From Sphingomonas sp. BK345 (lineage in GTDB: Bacteria > Pseudomonadota > Alphaproteobacteria > Sphingomonadales > Sphingomonadaceae): a DNA stretch of 64,000 nt. The stretch lies in assembly GCF_014193845.1 (NCBI RefSeq), contig NZ_JACHZX010000004.1, forward strand, positions 186,001-250,000. Reading direction: 5' to 3'. The translations under genes were made by a program, and so were the position numbers. This document shows positions 18,421 to 26,494 of the stretch, piece after piece (the first letter of the stretch is position 1; each line of letters opens with the position of its first letter). Below the pieces are notes generated by a model. It did not search any database, was not told where the DNA came from, and saw only the letters and a program-made list of their open reading frames with translations.

Positions 18421-19425
18421 ATGGACCGGCTGCCGTATGGCAGCGGGAGAGGGCTCGTCGGCTTGGTGGGCGCGGTGACGCTCTCGCTGGCCGCAGCCGG
18501 ACTGCGCCTCGCACTCGACGATCTTTTCCCACCCGGCTTTCCCTATCTGACCTTCTTCCCAGCGGTAATCCTCTCGTCGTTCCTCTTCGGCGCGCGCGCG
18601 GGGGCGATCGCCGGGCTGCTGTGCGGGCTGCTGGCCTGGTATTATTTCATCCCACCGTATCGCAGCTTCGCCCTCCAGGGCGGGACGTGGGTCGCGCTGT
18701 TATTCTATGCCGCCGTGGTTGGGCTGGACGTGCTGCTGATCCTCTGGCTTCAGCGTGCCAATCGTCGCCTGCGCGCCGAGCGCGAGCGCAACGAGGCGCT
18801 GGCGGACCGCAGCGAGCTTCTCTTCCGCGAGTTGCAGCATCGCGTCGCCAACAACCTGCAGATGGTCGGCGCCGTGCTCCACCATCACGCGCGGGATGTG
18901 AGCGATGCGCTCGCCCGCGCCCCCTTGAGTGAGGCGGCCCACAAGCTCGAGCTGATCGGGCGGATACAGCGCCAGCTCTATGGCAGCGATGGCAGCCCGG
19001 TCGCGCTCGATAGCTTCCTCGCCCAGCTGGTGGACGACGTCATGGCCGCGGGCGGCAAGCCGGGGGTTCGCCACCTGTTGCGCGTCGCCCCCGGGATCGT
19101 CCTCGCGCCCGACGTGGCCATACCGCTCGCGCTGATCCTCGCCGAGGGGATCGCCAACGCGGTCGAGCACGGCTTCGACGGTCGGACGAGCGGATGCATC
19201 GCGGTGACGGTGACCCGCGAGGCGGGTGCGATTGCCCTCGTCATCGCCGACGACGGAGAAGGCCTACCGCCCGATTTCGCGCTCGATGCCGCCTCCAGCC
19301 TCGGCCTGCGCGTATCACGCACCTTGGCGCGACAGATCGGTGGCACGCTCAGCCTCTGTGAGCGACCGGGCGGTGCCGCGCTGCGATTGGTGATCCCCGA
19401 TCGCGTGGGACAGGGGCTCAGTTGA
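18421..19425 (+). CDS. HisKA_2-type sensor histidine kinase with DUF4118-like membrane domain
   Basis: 334 residues from ATG 18421 (an alternative ATG at 18331 adds 30 unconserved residues). Four hydrophobic segments in the first 115 residues (VGAVTLSLAAAGLRLALDD, FPYLTFFPAVILSSFLFGAR, AGLLCGLLAWYYFIPP, LLFYAAVVGLDVLLILWL) form a DUF4118/KdpD-like sensor. The phosphoacceptor is in FRELQHRVANNLQM (His about 140), typical of HisKA_2 kinases. The ATPase has EGIANAVEHGF and IADDGEGLP. Kinases of this class often feed PhyR in the general stress response, consistent with the nearby EcfG-like box, but that is inference. Confidence 0.85.
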   Translation: MDRLPYGSGRGLVGLVGAVTLSLAAAGLRLALDDLFPPGFPYLTFFPAVILSSFLFGARAGAIAGLLCGLLAWYYFIPPYRSFALQGGTWVALLFYAAVVGLDVLLILWLQRANRRLRAERERNEALADRSELLFRELQHRVANNLQMVGAVLHHHARDVSDALARAPLSEAAHKLELIGRIQRQLYGSDGSPVALDSFLAQLVDDVMAAGGKPGVRHLLRVAPGIVLAPDVAIPLALILAEGIANAVEHGFDGRTSGCIAVTVTREAGAIALVIADDGEGLPPDFALDAASSLGLRVSRTLARQIGGTLSLCERPGGAALRLVIPDRVGQGLS

Positions 19426-19849
19426 CCTGATCGGGGGGCGCCACGGGAAAGAGCAGCGGTGCGATCGGAACTCCCTCCTCCACCAGCTCGCTGACCTCGG
19501 CCGCACTCGCCTGACCGTGGATCGCGCGTTCGGGCCGCTCGCCCTCGTGCATCGCGCGCGCCTCGGCGGCGAAGTCGCCGCCGACCCAACGCGACCGGCG
19601 CAGCAGCTCGGCCTGAAGCGCCACCAGCTTGCGGAGCGCCTCGGCCTGCGACGCCGGCGGCGCCTCGGCGCGACCGCGATTGCTCTTGGCGCCGACGTTG
19701 GGCGCCGTCACGGCTTTCTCTACCCCGGTCTCACCGCAGGTCGGACAGGCGACGAGGCGACGCGCGCGCTGCTCTTCATAGGCCGAGGTAGAGGCGAACC
19801 ACGCCTCGAACACATGCGCCCGCGCGCAGCGAAGGTCGAAGACGATCAC
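19418..19849 (-). CDS. DUF1178 family protein
   Basis: 143 residues from GTG 19849. VIVFDLRCARAHVFEAWFAS begins the protein and a CPTC zinc-type knuckle follows (VACPTCGETGVEKAVTAPNVG), matching DUF1178. The C-terminal half is helical and acidic (VGGDFAAEARAMHEGE, EVSELVEEGVPIAPLLFPV). The gene is 7 bases downstream of grxC and third in a comF-grxC-DUF1178 operon. In related genomes a nitrilase-like gene often lies between grxC and this gene; none is present here. Function not established. Confidence 0.85.
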   Translation of the reverse strand: MIVFDLRCARAHVFEAWFASTSAYEEQRARRLVACPTCGETGVEKAVTAPNVGAKSNRGRAEAPPASQAEALRKLVALQAELLRRSRWVGGDFAAEARAMHEGERPERAIHGQASAAEVSELVEEGVPIAPLLFPVAPPDQVN

Positions 19850-19856
19850 GTGCCGC

Positions 19857-20114
19857 TCAGGCGGCGAGCATCGCGTCGAGCTTGCCCGCGCGCTCCAGCG
19901 CGGCGAGATCGTCGGAGCCGCCGACATGGACGCCGTCGATGAAGATCTGCGGCACCGTCGAGCGACCTGACGCGCGCCCGATCATCTCGGCGCGCTTGTC
20001 GCGTTGTACCCCAATGTCGGTCTCCTCGACCGACACGCCCTTGCGCGCGAGCAGGTTCATCGCGCGCGAACAATAAGGGCAGAACGCCTTGGTGTAGATC
20101 TCGACCCGTGCCAT
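19857..20114 (-). CDS. grxC: Glutaredoxin 3
   Basis: 85 residues, normal length for GrxC. The dithiol active site CPYC is at residues 12-15, the cis-proline TVP at 53-55, and the glutathione-binding FIDGVHVGGSDDLAALE follows. It reduces protein and mixed disulfides with glutathione in the cytoplasm. Middle gene of the minus-strand comF-grxC-DUF1178 operon. Confidence 0.95.
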   Translation of the reverse strand: MARVEIYTKAFCPYCSRAMNLLARKGVSVEETDIGVQRDKRAEMIGRASGRSTVPQIFIDGVHVGGSDDLAALERAGKLDAMLAA

Positions 20115-20145
20115 GCCACCTAATTGTGGTCGCGCCCCCGCGCTG

Positions 20146-20889
20146 TCAATCGGTTCGCGGCAGCACGCGGGCCCAGACCAGCACCGTCACCCGTGCCGCA
20201 CCGGCGGCGAGCAGCGTCGCGGTACAGGCGTCGGCGGTGGCGCCACTGGTGTAGACGTCGTCGACCAGCACGACATGCGCGCCAGCGACCCGCGCGCGGC
20301 GACGCTCGGGCACGCGGAAGGCACCCGCTACGGCGCGATGCCGCTCGCCCGCGCCACGCTCGCGCAGCATCGGCGTGGCGCGGTGGCGCTCGAGCAGTCG
20401 CGGATGCCACGCCACGCCGCTAACCCGCGAGACGGCGGCGGCGATCAGCGCGGCCTGGTTGTAGCCGCGTGACCACATCCGCCAGCGATGCAGCGGCACC
20501 GGCACCAGCACCGTGGCGTCCGCCGGCACCCAGCGCGCCATCAGCCGCGCCGCGGTGACGGCGTAAGCGGCGCGGCCGCCGTGCTTCAGCCGCAGCGCGA
20601 GCGTGCGCGCCACCTCACCATAAGCGACGGCTGCGCGGACCCCGGCATGGTGCGGCGGTGCGGCGCGGCAGTCGTCGCAGCGCGCGCCGGCCCCCGCCGC
20701 GGCGGCGAGCGGCAGGTGACACGTCACGCACCAGGGCGGCCCGAGGAAGTGGAGCGTCGCCCAGCACTCGGCGCAGAAGCGCCCCTGCGCCGAGACGATA
20801 GCGCCGCAGCCGGGGCAGCGCGGCGGCAGCACCTGATCGATCAGCCGCGTGAGCACGTCGCGCTTGTGGGCGCCGCCGCGAGCGGGCAC
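20146..20889 (-). CDS. ComF family phosphoribosyltransferase-like protein
   Basis: 247 residues from GTG 20889; GTG 20856 is an equally possible start. N-terminal zinc knuckles CPGC (25-28) and FCAEC (39-42) with WCVTCHLPL and CDDC after them are followed by a type I phosphoribosyltransferase fold with the PRPP loop VVLVDDVYTSGATADACT near residues 210-225. ComF proteins assist DNA uptake in competent bacteria, but in alphaproteobacteria their role is unclear. It is divergent from a methyltransferase with 17 bases between starts. Confidence 0.88.
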   Translation of the reverse strand: MPARGGAHKRDVLTRLIDQVLPPRCPGCGAIVSAQGRFCAECWATLHFLGPPWCVTCHLPLAAAAGAGARCDDCRAAPPHHAGVRAAVAYGEVARTLALRLKHGGRAAYAVTAARLMARWVPADATVLVPVPLHRWRMWSRGYNQAALIAAAVSRVSGVAWHPRLLERHRATPMLRERGAGERHRAVAGAFRVPERRRARVAGAHVVLVDDVYTSGATADACTATLLAAGAARVTVLVWARVLPRTD

Positions 20890-20906
20890 AAGCCGTCGGG
20901 CGACCC

Positions 20907-21758
20907 ATGCAGCCTCCCGAGATCTTCGACCGCGCCGCGCGCCGCCGGCACCGCGACCGTGCCGCCGCCGACTTCGGCGCGCACGATTTCCTCCGTGCCG
21001 CGATGCTCGACGGCATCGCCGACCGGCTCGACGCGGTGAAGCGCGACTTCGCCGACGTGCTCGATCTCGGCTGCTTCCGCGGCGATTATACGCCGCCGCC
21101 AGGCGCCCGCGTGGCGCGGGTCGATCCCGGCTTCGCCTTCGCGCGCGACGCGGGCGGCGTGCAGGGCGACGAGGACCGCCTGCCCTTCGCCGACGAGTCG
21201 TTCGACCTCGTCGTCGCTGCCGGCACGCTCGACGGCGTCAGCGACCTGCCCGGCGCGCTCGCGCTGGCGCGTCGCTCGCTCCGCCCTGACGGGCTGTTCC
21301 TCGGCGCCTTCGTCGGCGGGGGCAGCCTGGCGCAGCTACGGGCGGCCTTTCGCGGCGCGGAGGAGCCAGCGGTGGCGCGGCTCCATCCGCTCGTCGACGT
21401 GCGTTCGGCAGGCGACCTGCTGATGCGGGCGGGGTTCGCGCTGCCGGTCGCCGACGTCGAGACACTGAGCGTCGGCTATGGCGGGCTCGGCCGGCTGCTC
21501 GAGGATCTGCGCGGTATGGCGTCGAGCAACGCGCTGGTCGATCGCCACCCGCTGCGCCGCGACACGCTGGCCCGCGCCGCCGGTGCCTTCGCGGCGCGCG
21601 CCGACGTCGACGGCCGCGTGCGCGAGCGTTTCGACCTGGTCTTTCTCACCGGCTGGGCGCCATCACCCGACCAGCCCAAGCCGGCGCGGCGCGGCAGCGC
21701 GAGCGCGTCATTGGCTGCGGCGCTGCGCGGTGGTGGCGAACGCGCGCCGGGGGCGTGA
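20907..21758 (+). CDS. SAM-dependent methyltransferase, BioC/NDUFAF5-like
   Basis: 283 residues. PEIFDRAARRRHRDRAA is the start typical of the BioC/NDUFAF5 group; the SAM site is DVLDLGCFRGDYTPPPGARV with VDPGFAF as motif II acid and EDRLPFADESFDLVVAAGTLDGV as motif III. The remaining residues form the usual C-terminal cap (LMRAGFALPVADVETLSVGYGGL). The human relative hydroxylates or modifies a complex I subunit; the bacterial substrate is not known. Divergent pairing with comF is common in alphaproteobacteria. The final 35 residues are low-complexity. Confidence 0.85.
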   Translation: MQPPEIFDRAARRRHRDRAAADFGAHDFLRAAMLDGIADRLDAVKRDFADVLDLGCFRGDYTPPPGARVARVDPGFAFARDAGGVQGDEDRLPFADESFDLVVAAGTLDGVSDLPGALALARRSLRPDGLFLGAFVGGGSLAQLRAAFRGAEEPAVARLHPLVDVRSAGDLLMRAGFALPVADVETLSVGYGGLGRLLEDLRGMASSNALVDRHPLRRDTLARAAGAFAARADVDGRVRERFDLVFLTGWAPSPDQPKPARRGSASASLAAALRGGGERAPGA

Positions 21759-21853
21759 GCCGTTCCACTGCTCTCAGGAGCTTCACGAGGATCGCCCAGC
21801 TCCTGCCCTAGGCAAGTGGCCGTCGCAGTCGCAGGCGTGTCGCGACGACCGCC

Positions 21854-22249
21854 TCAGATCAGCTCGTCGTCATCGTCCTCGGCGAGCAGCCGACCCATCG
21901 AATCGAACAGGGCGTCCATCGCGACCGGCTTGAAGATCACGTCGTCCGCGCCCGCCTCCAGGCAGCGCTGACGCAGGTCGACGGCGGTGTCCGCGGTGAC
22001 GACGATGATCGGCAGCCGCGCCTTTATATCATGACGCGCGCGGATGTGGCGGATCGCGGTGATGCCGTCCATGCCCGGCATGCGCAGATCGACCAGGATC
22101 ACGTCGAAATCGTCGCGGTCGATCAGCTCGAGCCCGAGTTCCGCGCTCTCCGCCTCGACCATGGCGACGCCCGCGACGTCGAGCATGTCGCGCACGACGC
22201 GGCGGTTCATCCGGTCGTCCTCGATGAACAAAGCCGTCAGTGCGGTCAC
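21854..22249 (-). CDS. Single-domain response regulator (REC only)
   Basis: 131 residues from a GTG preceded by GGAGGGGGA; an upstream TTG would add 9 residues. It is a receiver domain with acidic pair Glu10-Asp11-Asp12 (LFIEDDRMNRR), phosphoacceptor Asp54 (DVILVDLRMPGMDG), Thr/Ser in IIVVTADT and Lys in VIFKPVAM. No output domain is present, so it acts as a phosphate carrier or allosteric partner. It lies 66 bases downstream of the hybrid kinase gene, read in the same direction, and probably works with it. The acidic C-terminal tail is short. Confidence 0.9.
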   Translation of the reverse strand: MTALTALFIEDDRMNRRVVRDMLDVAGVAMVEAESAELGLELIDRDDFDVILVDLRMPGMDGITAIRHIRARHDIKARLPIIVVTADTAVDLRQRCLEAGADDVIFKPVAMDALFDSMGRLLAEDDDDELI

Positions 22250-22314
22250 TTCCGGATCCCCCTCCCCCTTTGGCAACGCGACCCGGCTTCTCTCACTTGT
22301 TGATCCCTATCACA

Positions 22315-24711
22315 TCATGCGGCGTCGCGCACCGTCGCGCGAGGCATCGCCAGCACTGCCGCGACCAGGCTTTTCTTGGCTACCGGTTTCTCGATAACTT
22401 GGGTGATTGACGCGGCCCATTCCCCGCGCCGCGCGGCGATCTCGGCGGTGGCGAGCAGCGCTATCGGCGCCCCGTCCGCGGCGGCGGCGATCGCGGCCAG
22501 CTGCTCGCCCAGATGGTCGGACGCGAGTGAGGCGGCGTCCACCAGCACGCGTTCCGGGCGCGCCTGCGCCACTGCCGCGGCGGCCGCGTCAGCGTGGCCC
22601 TCGGCGAACAGGATAGCACCGCGCCCCTCGAACAGGCTCTTGTACATGGCGCGCGTGATCGGGTTGCGCTCGACGATCACCAGCGCGATCGCCTCGACCG
22701 GCTCCTCGACCCCCGCGGCGGCGACACAGGGCAGATCGAGCACGAAGGTCGCCCCGGCACCCAGCGCGCTCGTCACCGTGACGTCGCCGCCCATGGCGCG
22801 GGCCAGGTTGCGACAGATCGCGAGCCCGAGGCCGGTGCCCCCGAACTGACGCGTCGTCCCAGCGTCGGCCTGGCGGAACGACTCGAAGATCAGCTCCTGT
22901 GCCCCGGCGGCGATGCCGATGCCGCTGTCCGCCACCGTCACGCGCAGCCGCCCGCCCTCGACCGCGACGCGCAGTGCCACATGCCCCGCCGGGGTGAACT
23001 TCACCGCGTTGGAGAGCAGGTTGAAGATGATCTGCCGCAGGCGCGCGGGATCTCCCATGATCCAATGCGGCGCGGCGTCGGCGTCGACGTCGAACGCGAG
23101 CCCCTTGGCGCGCGCCGGGTCGCGCCACAACCGAGTCGATTCGGCGAGCGCCGCGCGCAGGTCGAGCGGCACGGTCTCGATCGTCATCCGACCCGTCTCG
23201 ATCTTGGCGACGTCGAGGATATCGTCGACCAGCGCGCGCATCGTCACGCCGGCGCCATGCACGATGCCGAGCCGGTCGCGTGTTAGTGGGTCGAGCGTCG
23301 CGTCGGCGATCATGACCTGGGTCATGCCGAGGATGCCGTTGAGCGGGGTACGGATCTCGTGGCTGGTGGTGGCAAGGAACTCGGTCTTGGCCCGCAGCGC
23401 CTTGGCGAGCTCGCTGTTGCTCGCGGCAAGGTCGGCGTTGGCGGCGCGCACCTCGTTGCGGCTGCGCCGGATCGTGAACAGGCCGATCGCGAGCAGCGCG
23501 ATGATCAGCAGCGTACCCGCGACGGTGCCGTAGAGCAGCAGCCGCTGGGTGTGCGCGGTCTGGCGCTCGAACGCCACCGACCTGGCGAGATCGGCCGCCT
23601 TGAGCCGCGCGATCCGCAGCTCCTGGTTGGCATAATCGAAGCGCGCGGCGGCGAGCGCGGCGCTGTTCGAGCGGGCGATCTCGGTCGCCTGGTCGTCGAG
23701 CCGCTTGACCGCGCGCAGCTGCGTCAGCGCGGCGGCGGGATCACCGCTCGCGACGTAGATGCGATAGGCGATGTCGTGCACGTCGCGATCGGCGATCAAC
23801 GTGCTCTCGGGATCGACGCCGGCGAAGCGCTCCATGATCAGATCGCGCGCACGTGGGAGGTCGCGGGCCTCCAATGCGGCCTCGGCGGCGAGCGCGACGA
23901 ACTGCGGCCGCTGCACCTCGGCACCGTCCTGCCGGGTCAGCGCGAGCCCGCGCTCGATCGTCTGACGCGCTCGCTCGATCCGCCCCTGCCGCAGCTCGGC
24001 CTCGGCGACACCACTGAGCGCCTGCGCGAGCGCGAGCGGACTGCGGAGCGCCGTCGCCGCCCCGACCGTTCGCCGAAACGCCGCCTCCGCCTCCGCATAC
24101 CGCCCGAGCGCCGTCAGCGATTGGCCGCGGCCATTCTCGACCGCGACGGTCAGCCCCGGATCGTCGGAATAGCGCTCAGACGCTTCGGAGAAGTAGCGCA
24201 GCGCCGTGGCATGGTCGTTGGCGCTGCGGTAGAGAAGCGCGATATAGGTCAAAGCCTTGGCCTGGCTTCGCTGATCGTGCAGTTCGACGTAGCGATCGTG
24301 CGCGTGTTGCAGCGCCCCGAGTGCCTCGGTGATTTGCCCCGAATCGGTCAGCGCCCCACCCTGCGAGAGCAGGATATCCGCGGCGAGATGCGCGCCGTGA
24401 TCGGCCTTCTCGACTTGGCGCTGTGCCACCGCGAGCAGCTGCAACGCGCGGCGCGGCTGATCGATTCGCGTATACGCCTCGGCCTCAAGCCAGTTGAGCG
24501 TCGCCGAGCGCGTGTAGTCGGCGCGGGTCGCCGCCGACCCGAGCGGTTGCCGCGCCTGCTCCACCAACGCGATCGCACCGCGCGGGTCGACCAGCATCTG
24601 CTGCTGGACACGCGCGACGAGCGGGTCCTGGCCGGACGCCGCCGCCGCCCCCGTGACGAGGGCGAACGCCACCGTGACCGCGGCGACGAGCCGCCTCAGG
24701 CGCGCTTCCAC
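22315..24711 (-). CDS. TPR-containing hybrid sensor histidine kinase
   Basis: 798 residues: signal peptide/anchor (1-25), periplasmic TPR-like helices (about 30-375), one membrane segment (391-414), coiled coil, then HisKA with His451 (TTSHEIRTPLNGILGMTQ), HATPase with IIFNLLSNAVKFTP, VADSGIGI and GGTGLGLAIC, and a C-terminal receiver-like domain (about 673-795). The receiver keeps Asp725 (RVLVDAASL) and Lys775 (VIEKPVAKK) but has only Glu681 where an Asp pair is usual. GTG 24711 overlaps the EAL gene's end by 16 bases, and a single-domain regulator follows, so the three are likely one operon. Confidence 0.9.
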   Translation of the reverse strand: MEARLRRLVAAVTVAFALVTGAAAASGQDPLVARVQQQMLVDPRGAIALVEQARQPLGSAATRADYTRSATLNWLEAEAYTRIDQPRRALQLLAVAQRQVEKADHGAHLAADILLSQGGALTDSGQITEALGALQHAHDRYVELHDQRSQAKALTYIALLYRSANDHATALRYFSEASERYSDDPGLTVAVENGRGQSLTALGRYAEAEAAFRRTVGAATALRSPLALAQALSGVAEAELRQGRIERARQTIERGLALTRQDGAEVQRPQFVALAAEAALEARDLPRARDLIMERFAGVDPESTLIADRDVHDIAYRIYVASGDPAAALTQLRAVKRLDDQATEIARSNSAALAAARFDYANQELRIARLKAADLARSVAFERQTAHTQRLLLYGTVAGTLLIIALLAIGLFTIRRSRNEVRAANADLAASNSELAKALRAKTEFLATTSHEIRTPLNGILGMTQVMIADATLDPLTRDRLGIVHGAGVTMRALVDDILDVAKIETGRMTIETVPLDLRAALAESTRLWRDPARAKGLAFDVDADAAPHWIMGDPARLRQIIFNLLSNAVKFTPAGHVALRVAVEGGRLRVTVADSGIGIAAGAQELIFESFRQADAGTTRQFGGTGLGLAICRNLARAMGGDVTVTSALGAGATFVLDLPCVAAAGVEEPVEAIALVIVERNPITRAMYKSLFEGRGAILFAEGHADAAAAAVAQARPERVLVDAASLASDHLGEQLAAIAAAADGAPIALLATAEIAARRGEWAASITQVIEKPVAKKSLVAAVLAMPRATVRDAA

Positions 24712-25988
24712 GTCGCGCTCAGTCGCGTGAACGAGGCGCGCGTGTCGGCCGAGGCGCGGTGATGACGCTCCTCCGCGAGGAAACCCGCGAGCGTCTCCAG
24801 CTCGACGGGACGGCTGAGCACATAGCCCTGCACCATGTCACACCCCATCACCGAGAGCAGCGCCAGCGCCGCGTGCGTCTCGACCCCCTCGGCGACCACT
24901 TCCATGTCGAGCGCGTGCGCGAGGTCGATAGTGGAGCGGACGATCAGCGGGTCGCGATGCGAGCTGGTGATGCCCGTGATGAACAATTTGTCGATCTTCA
25001 GCTCTCGCGCGGGCAGCTGCTTCAGATAGGCCAGGCTCGACAGGCCGGCGCCGTAATCGTCGATCGACACGGTGATGCCGATCGCGGCGAAGCGCTGGAG
25101 ATTTGTGATCGCGCCCTCTGGGTCGCGGATCACCGCGGTCTCGGTGATCTCGAAGCCCAACCGCGCGTCCGGCGCCGCGGCGAGATAGTGGCACACCGCC
25201 TCGGCGAAGGCCGAGTCGGCCAGCACCTGCCCCGATATGTTAATGAAGATGCGCACGTCGTGGCCGAGCCGCCGCAGCCGGCGCTGGTCCTGGATCGCGC
25301 GGCGCACCGTCCATAACGTGAGCGGGCCGACGCGGCGGCGCTCTTCCGCCAAGGGGATGAAATCGGCGGGCGGGATCAGCCCGCGTGTCGGGTGACGCCA
25401 GCGGATCAGTGCCTCTGCGCTCTTGATCACCTGCTGGCGTACGTGGAGCTTGGGCTGGTAGAACAGCTCCATCTCGTCCTCGGCGAGCGCGCGATCGAGC
25501 TCGCTGGCCAGATCCTGGCCGGCGACCAGCGCCGCGCCGGCAGACTCGCTCTCGAGGGACGCCAGCGCCTGCACCAAAGCCGCCTCGCTGGTCTCGGCGA
25601 GCGTCACGTCGTCGACTTCGGGCGCGGCGATCGCGCTGCCCACCGCCCAGCCGAGACGCGCGGCATCGTCGCACCGCTCGTCCGCCGGATCGAAGAAGGC
25701 CCGCACTGCCGCTGAAACATGCTCCACCTCGTCGAGCGCGCCACCGCACCTCACACGTATCACATCTTGCCCTACTGCGAGGACTTGCGCCAGCGGCAGC
25801 GTGGCGGCCAGCCGCGCCGCCGCGTCGGACACCAACTCGCCCGCCGCACCCGCCCCGAGCGACCGCCGGACGACGGCGAAGTCACGCAGTCGCGCCAGCA
25901 GTTCCCCACGGAGGCGAGCGGTCACCGGCTGACTCCCGGGCGCGGCGCCGTCCGGTACCGACGGCTCAGAGAGGCAAGGCATATCCAT
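24696..25988 (-). CDS. EAL-domain c-di-GMP phosphodiesterase
   Basis: 430 residues. The first 150 residues are helical and unrecognised; the EAL domain (about 165-415) has every catalytic landmark: EAL at 192-194 (SAEALIRWRH), Asn250 (FINISGQV), Glu280/283 (FEITET), Asp310-Asp311 (SIDDYGAGLSSL), Lys331 (LKIDKLF), Glu367 and Glu370 (VAEGVET) and Gln387 (DMVQGY). It is therefore expected to hydrolyse c-di-GMP. It is the first gene of an EAL-kinase-regulator operon on the minus strand; its upstream region carries CtrA-like boxes also facing the micropeptide array. Confidence 0.92.
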   Translation of the reverse strand: MDMPCLSEPSVPDGAAPGSQPVTARLRGELLARLRDFAVVRRSLGAGAAGELVSDAAARLAATLPLAQVLAVGQDVIRVRCGGALDEVEHVSAAVRAFFDPADERCDDAARLGWAVGSAIAAPEVDDVTLAETSEAALVQALASLESESAGAALVAGQDLASELDRALAEDEMELFYQPKLHVRQQVIKSAEALIRWRHPTRGLIPPADFIPLAEERRRVGPLTLWTVRRAIQDQRRLRRLGHDVRIFINISGQVLADSAFAEAVCHYLAAAPDARLGFEITETAVIRDPEGAITNLQRFAAIGITVSIDDYGAGLSSLAYLKQLPARELKIDKLFITGITSSHRDPLIVRSTIDLAHALDMEVVAEGVETHAALALLSVMGCDMVQGYVLSRPVELETLAGFLAEERHHRASADTRASFTRLSATWKRA

Positions 25989-26014
25989 TTCGGAGCCACC
26001 CTAGGCCTGCCAGC

Positions 26015-26062
26015 TTAATGAATAGCTTAAGTACGTCCCACTTTGGGTTAACCGCTGGTTAA
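26015..26062. promoter_or_regulatory. CtrA-like boxes between the EAL gene and the micropeptide array
   Basis: TTAA-N7-TTAA at 26048-26062 matches the CtrA full site exactly. A second TTAA pair with N8 spacing is at 26015-26030 inside a direct repeat AGCTTAA-N5-AGCTTAA. They lie 27-74 bases upstream of the EAL start and 81-128 bases upstream of the first micro-ORF, so either or both may be targets. Match seen; CtrA binding inferred. Confidence 0.5.
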
Positions 26063-26142
26063 TGCCGTTGAGACGTGGTGAAAAAAGCGTTACCTGCGCG
26101 TTACCCTTCGGGGGGGTTGAGCAATAAATAGGGAGAAGACCC

Positions 26143-26202
26143 ATGTTCGCATTCGTTCTCGCGCTGATCGGTTTCGTCGGCACCACCATTCGCCCCTGGT
26201 AA
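26143..26202 (+). CDS. Hydrophobic micropeptide, array copy 1 (19 aa)
   Basis: Reads MFAFVLALIGFVGTTIRPW followed by TAA. GGGAGAAG lies 4-11 bases upstream and is a good SD. Residues 1-14 are hydrophobic, long enough for only a short or tilted membrane helix, followed by a polar TTIRPW tail. It is the first of four tandem copies. The function is unknown. Length and hydrophobicity resemble small type I toxins and small membrane regulators, but no antisense RNA or partner was identified. Confidence 0.7.
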   Translation: MFAFVLALIGFVGTTIRPW

Positions 26203-26216
26203 TCGGGAGTAGATCG

Positions 26217-26276
26217 ATGCTCGCTTTCGTTCTCGCGCTGGTCGGCTTCGTCGGCACCACCATCCGTCCCTGGTAA
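26217..26276 (+). CDS. Hydrophobic micropeptide, array copy 2 (19 aa)
   Basis: Reads MLAFVLALVGFVGTTIRPW, TAA stop. It differs from copy 1 by Phe2Leu and Ile9Val plus several synonymous changes. The 14-base spacer contains CGGGAG as SD. Its frame differs from copy 1 (start spacing 74), so it is a separate ORF and not a repeat inside one protein. Confidence 0.7.
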   Translation: MLAFVLALVGFVGTTIRPW

Positions 26277-26289
26277 TCGGAGACTCGTG

Positions 26290-26349
26290 ATGTTCGCTTT
26301 CATTCTCGCGCTGGTCGGCCTTGTCGGCACCACCATCCGCCCCTGGTAA
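26290..26349 (+). CDS. Hydrophobic micropeptide, array copy 3 (19 aa)
   Basis: Reads MFAFILALVGLVGTTIRPW, TAA stop. Changes against copy 2 are Leu2Phe, Val5Ile and Phe11Leu, all conservative for a membrane helix. The 13-base spacer has CGGAGA as SD. Start spacing from copy 2 is 73, again a frame change. Confidence 0.7.
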   Translation: MFAFILALVGLVGTTIRPW

Positions 26350-26362
26350 CCGGAGAAGTACG

Positions 26363-26422
26363 ATGCTCGCTTTCGTTCTCGCGCTGGTCGGCTTCGTCGG
26401 TACGACGATCCGTCCCTGGTAA
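26363..26422 (+). CDS. Hydrophobic micropeptide, array copy 4 (19 aa)
   Basis: The protein is identical to copy 2 (MLAFVLALVGFVGTTIRPW), yet the DNA differs at three codon third positions (GGC to GGT and two ACC to ACG), showing selection on the amino acids. The SD CGGAGAAG lies in the 13-base spacer. A hairpin 9 bases after the stop ends the array. Confidence 0.7.
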   Translation: MLAFVLALVGFVGTTIRPW

Positions 26423-26430
26423 GCAGATCA

Positions 26431-26474
26431 TAGGCCCGGCGCGCGCCGCGACTTGCTCGCCGCCACCGGGCCTA
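26431..26474. terminator. Hairpin at the end of the micropeptide array
   Basis: TAGGCCCGG at 26431-26439 pairs perfectly with CCGGGCCTA at 26466-26474 across a 26-base GC-rich loop. It separates the plus-strand array from the monooxygenase gene, whose stop is at 26495 on the minus strand, and could end transcription from either side. No long U-tract follows. Confidence 0.5.
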
Positions 26475-26494
26475 AGTATTCGATGACGTGATAT

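Noticed and set aside
26001..26336. A minus-strand frame (111 codons) across the micropeptide array
   Set aside because: Unit spacing of 73-74 bases breaks any shared minus-strand frame, there is no per-unit SD on that strand, and the pattern of synonymous change fits the plus-strand ORFs.
26143..26422. Possible CRISPR-like or satellite repeat
   Set aside because: The units are 60-base coding blocks with only 13-14-base spacers that contain SD sequences; there are no unique 30-40-base spacers and no cas genes.
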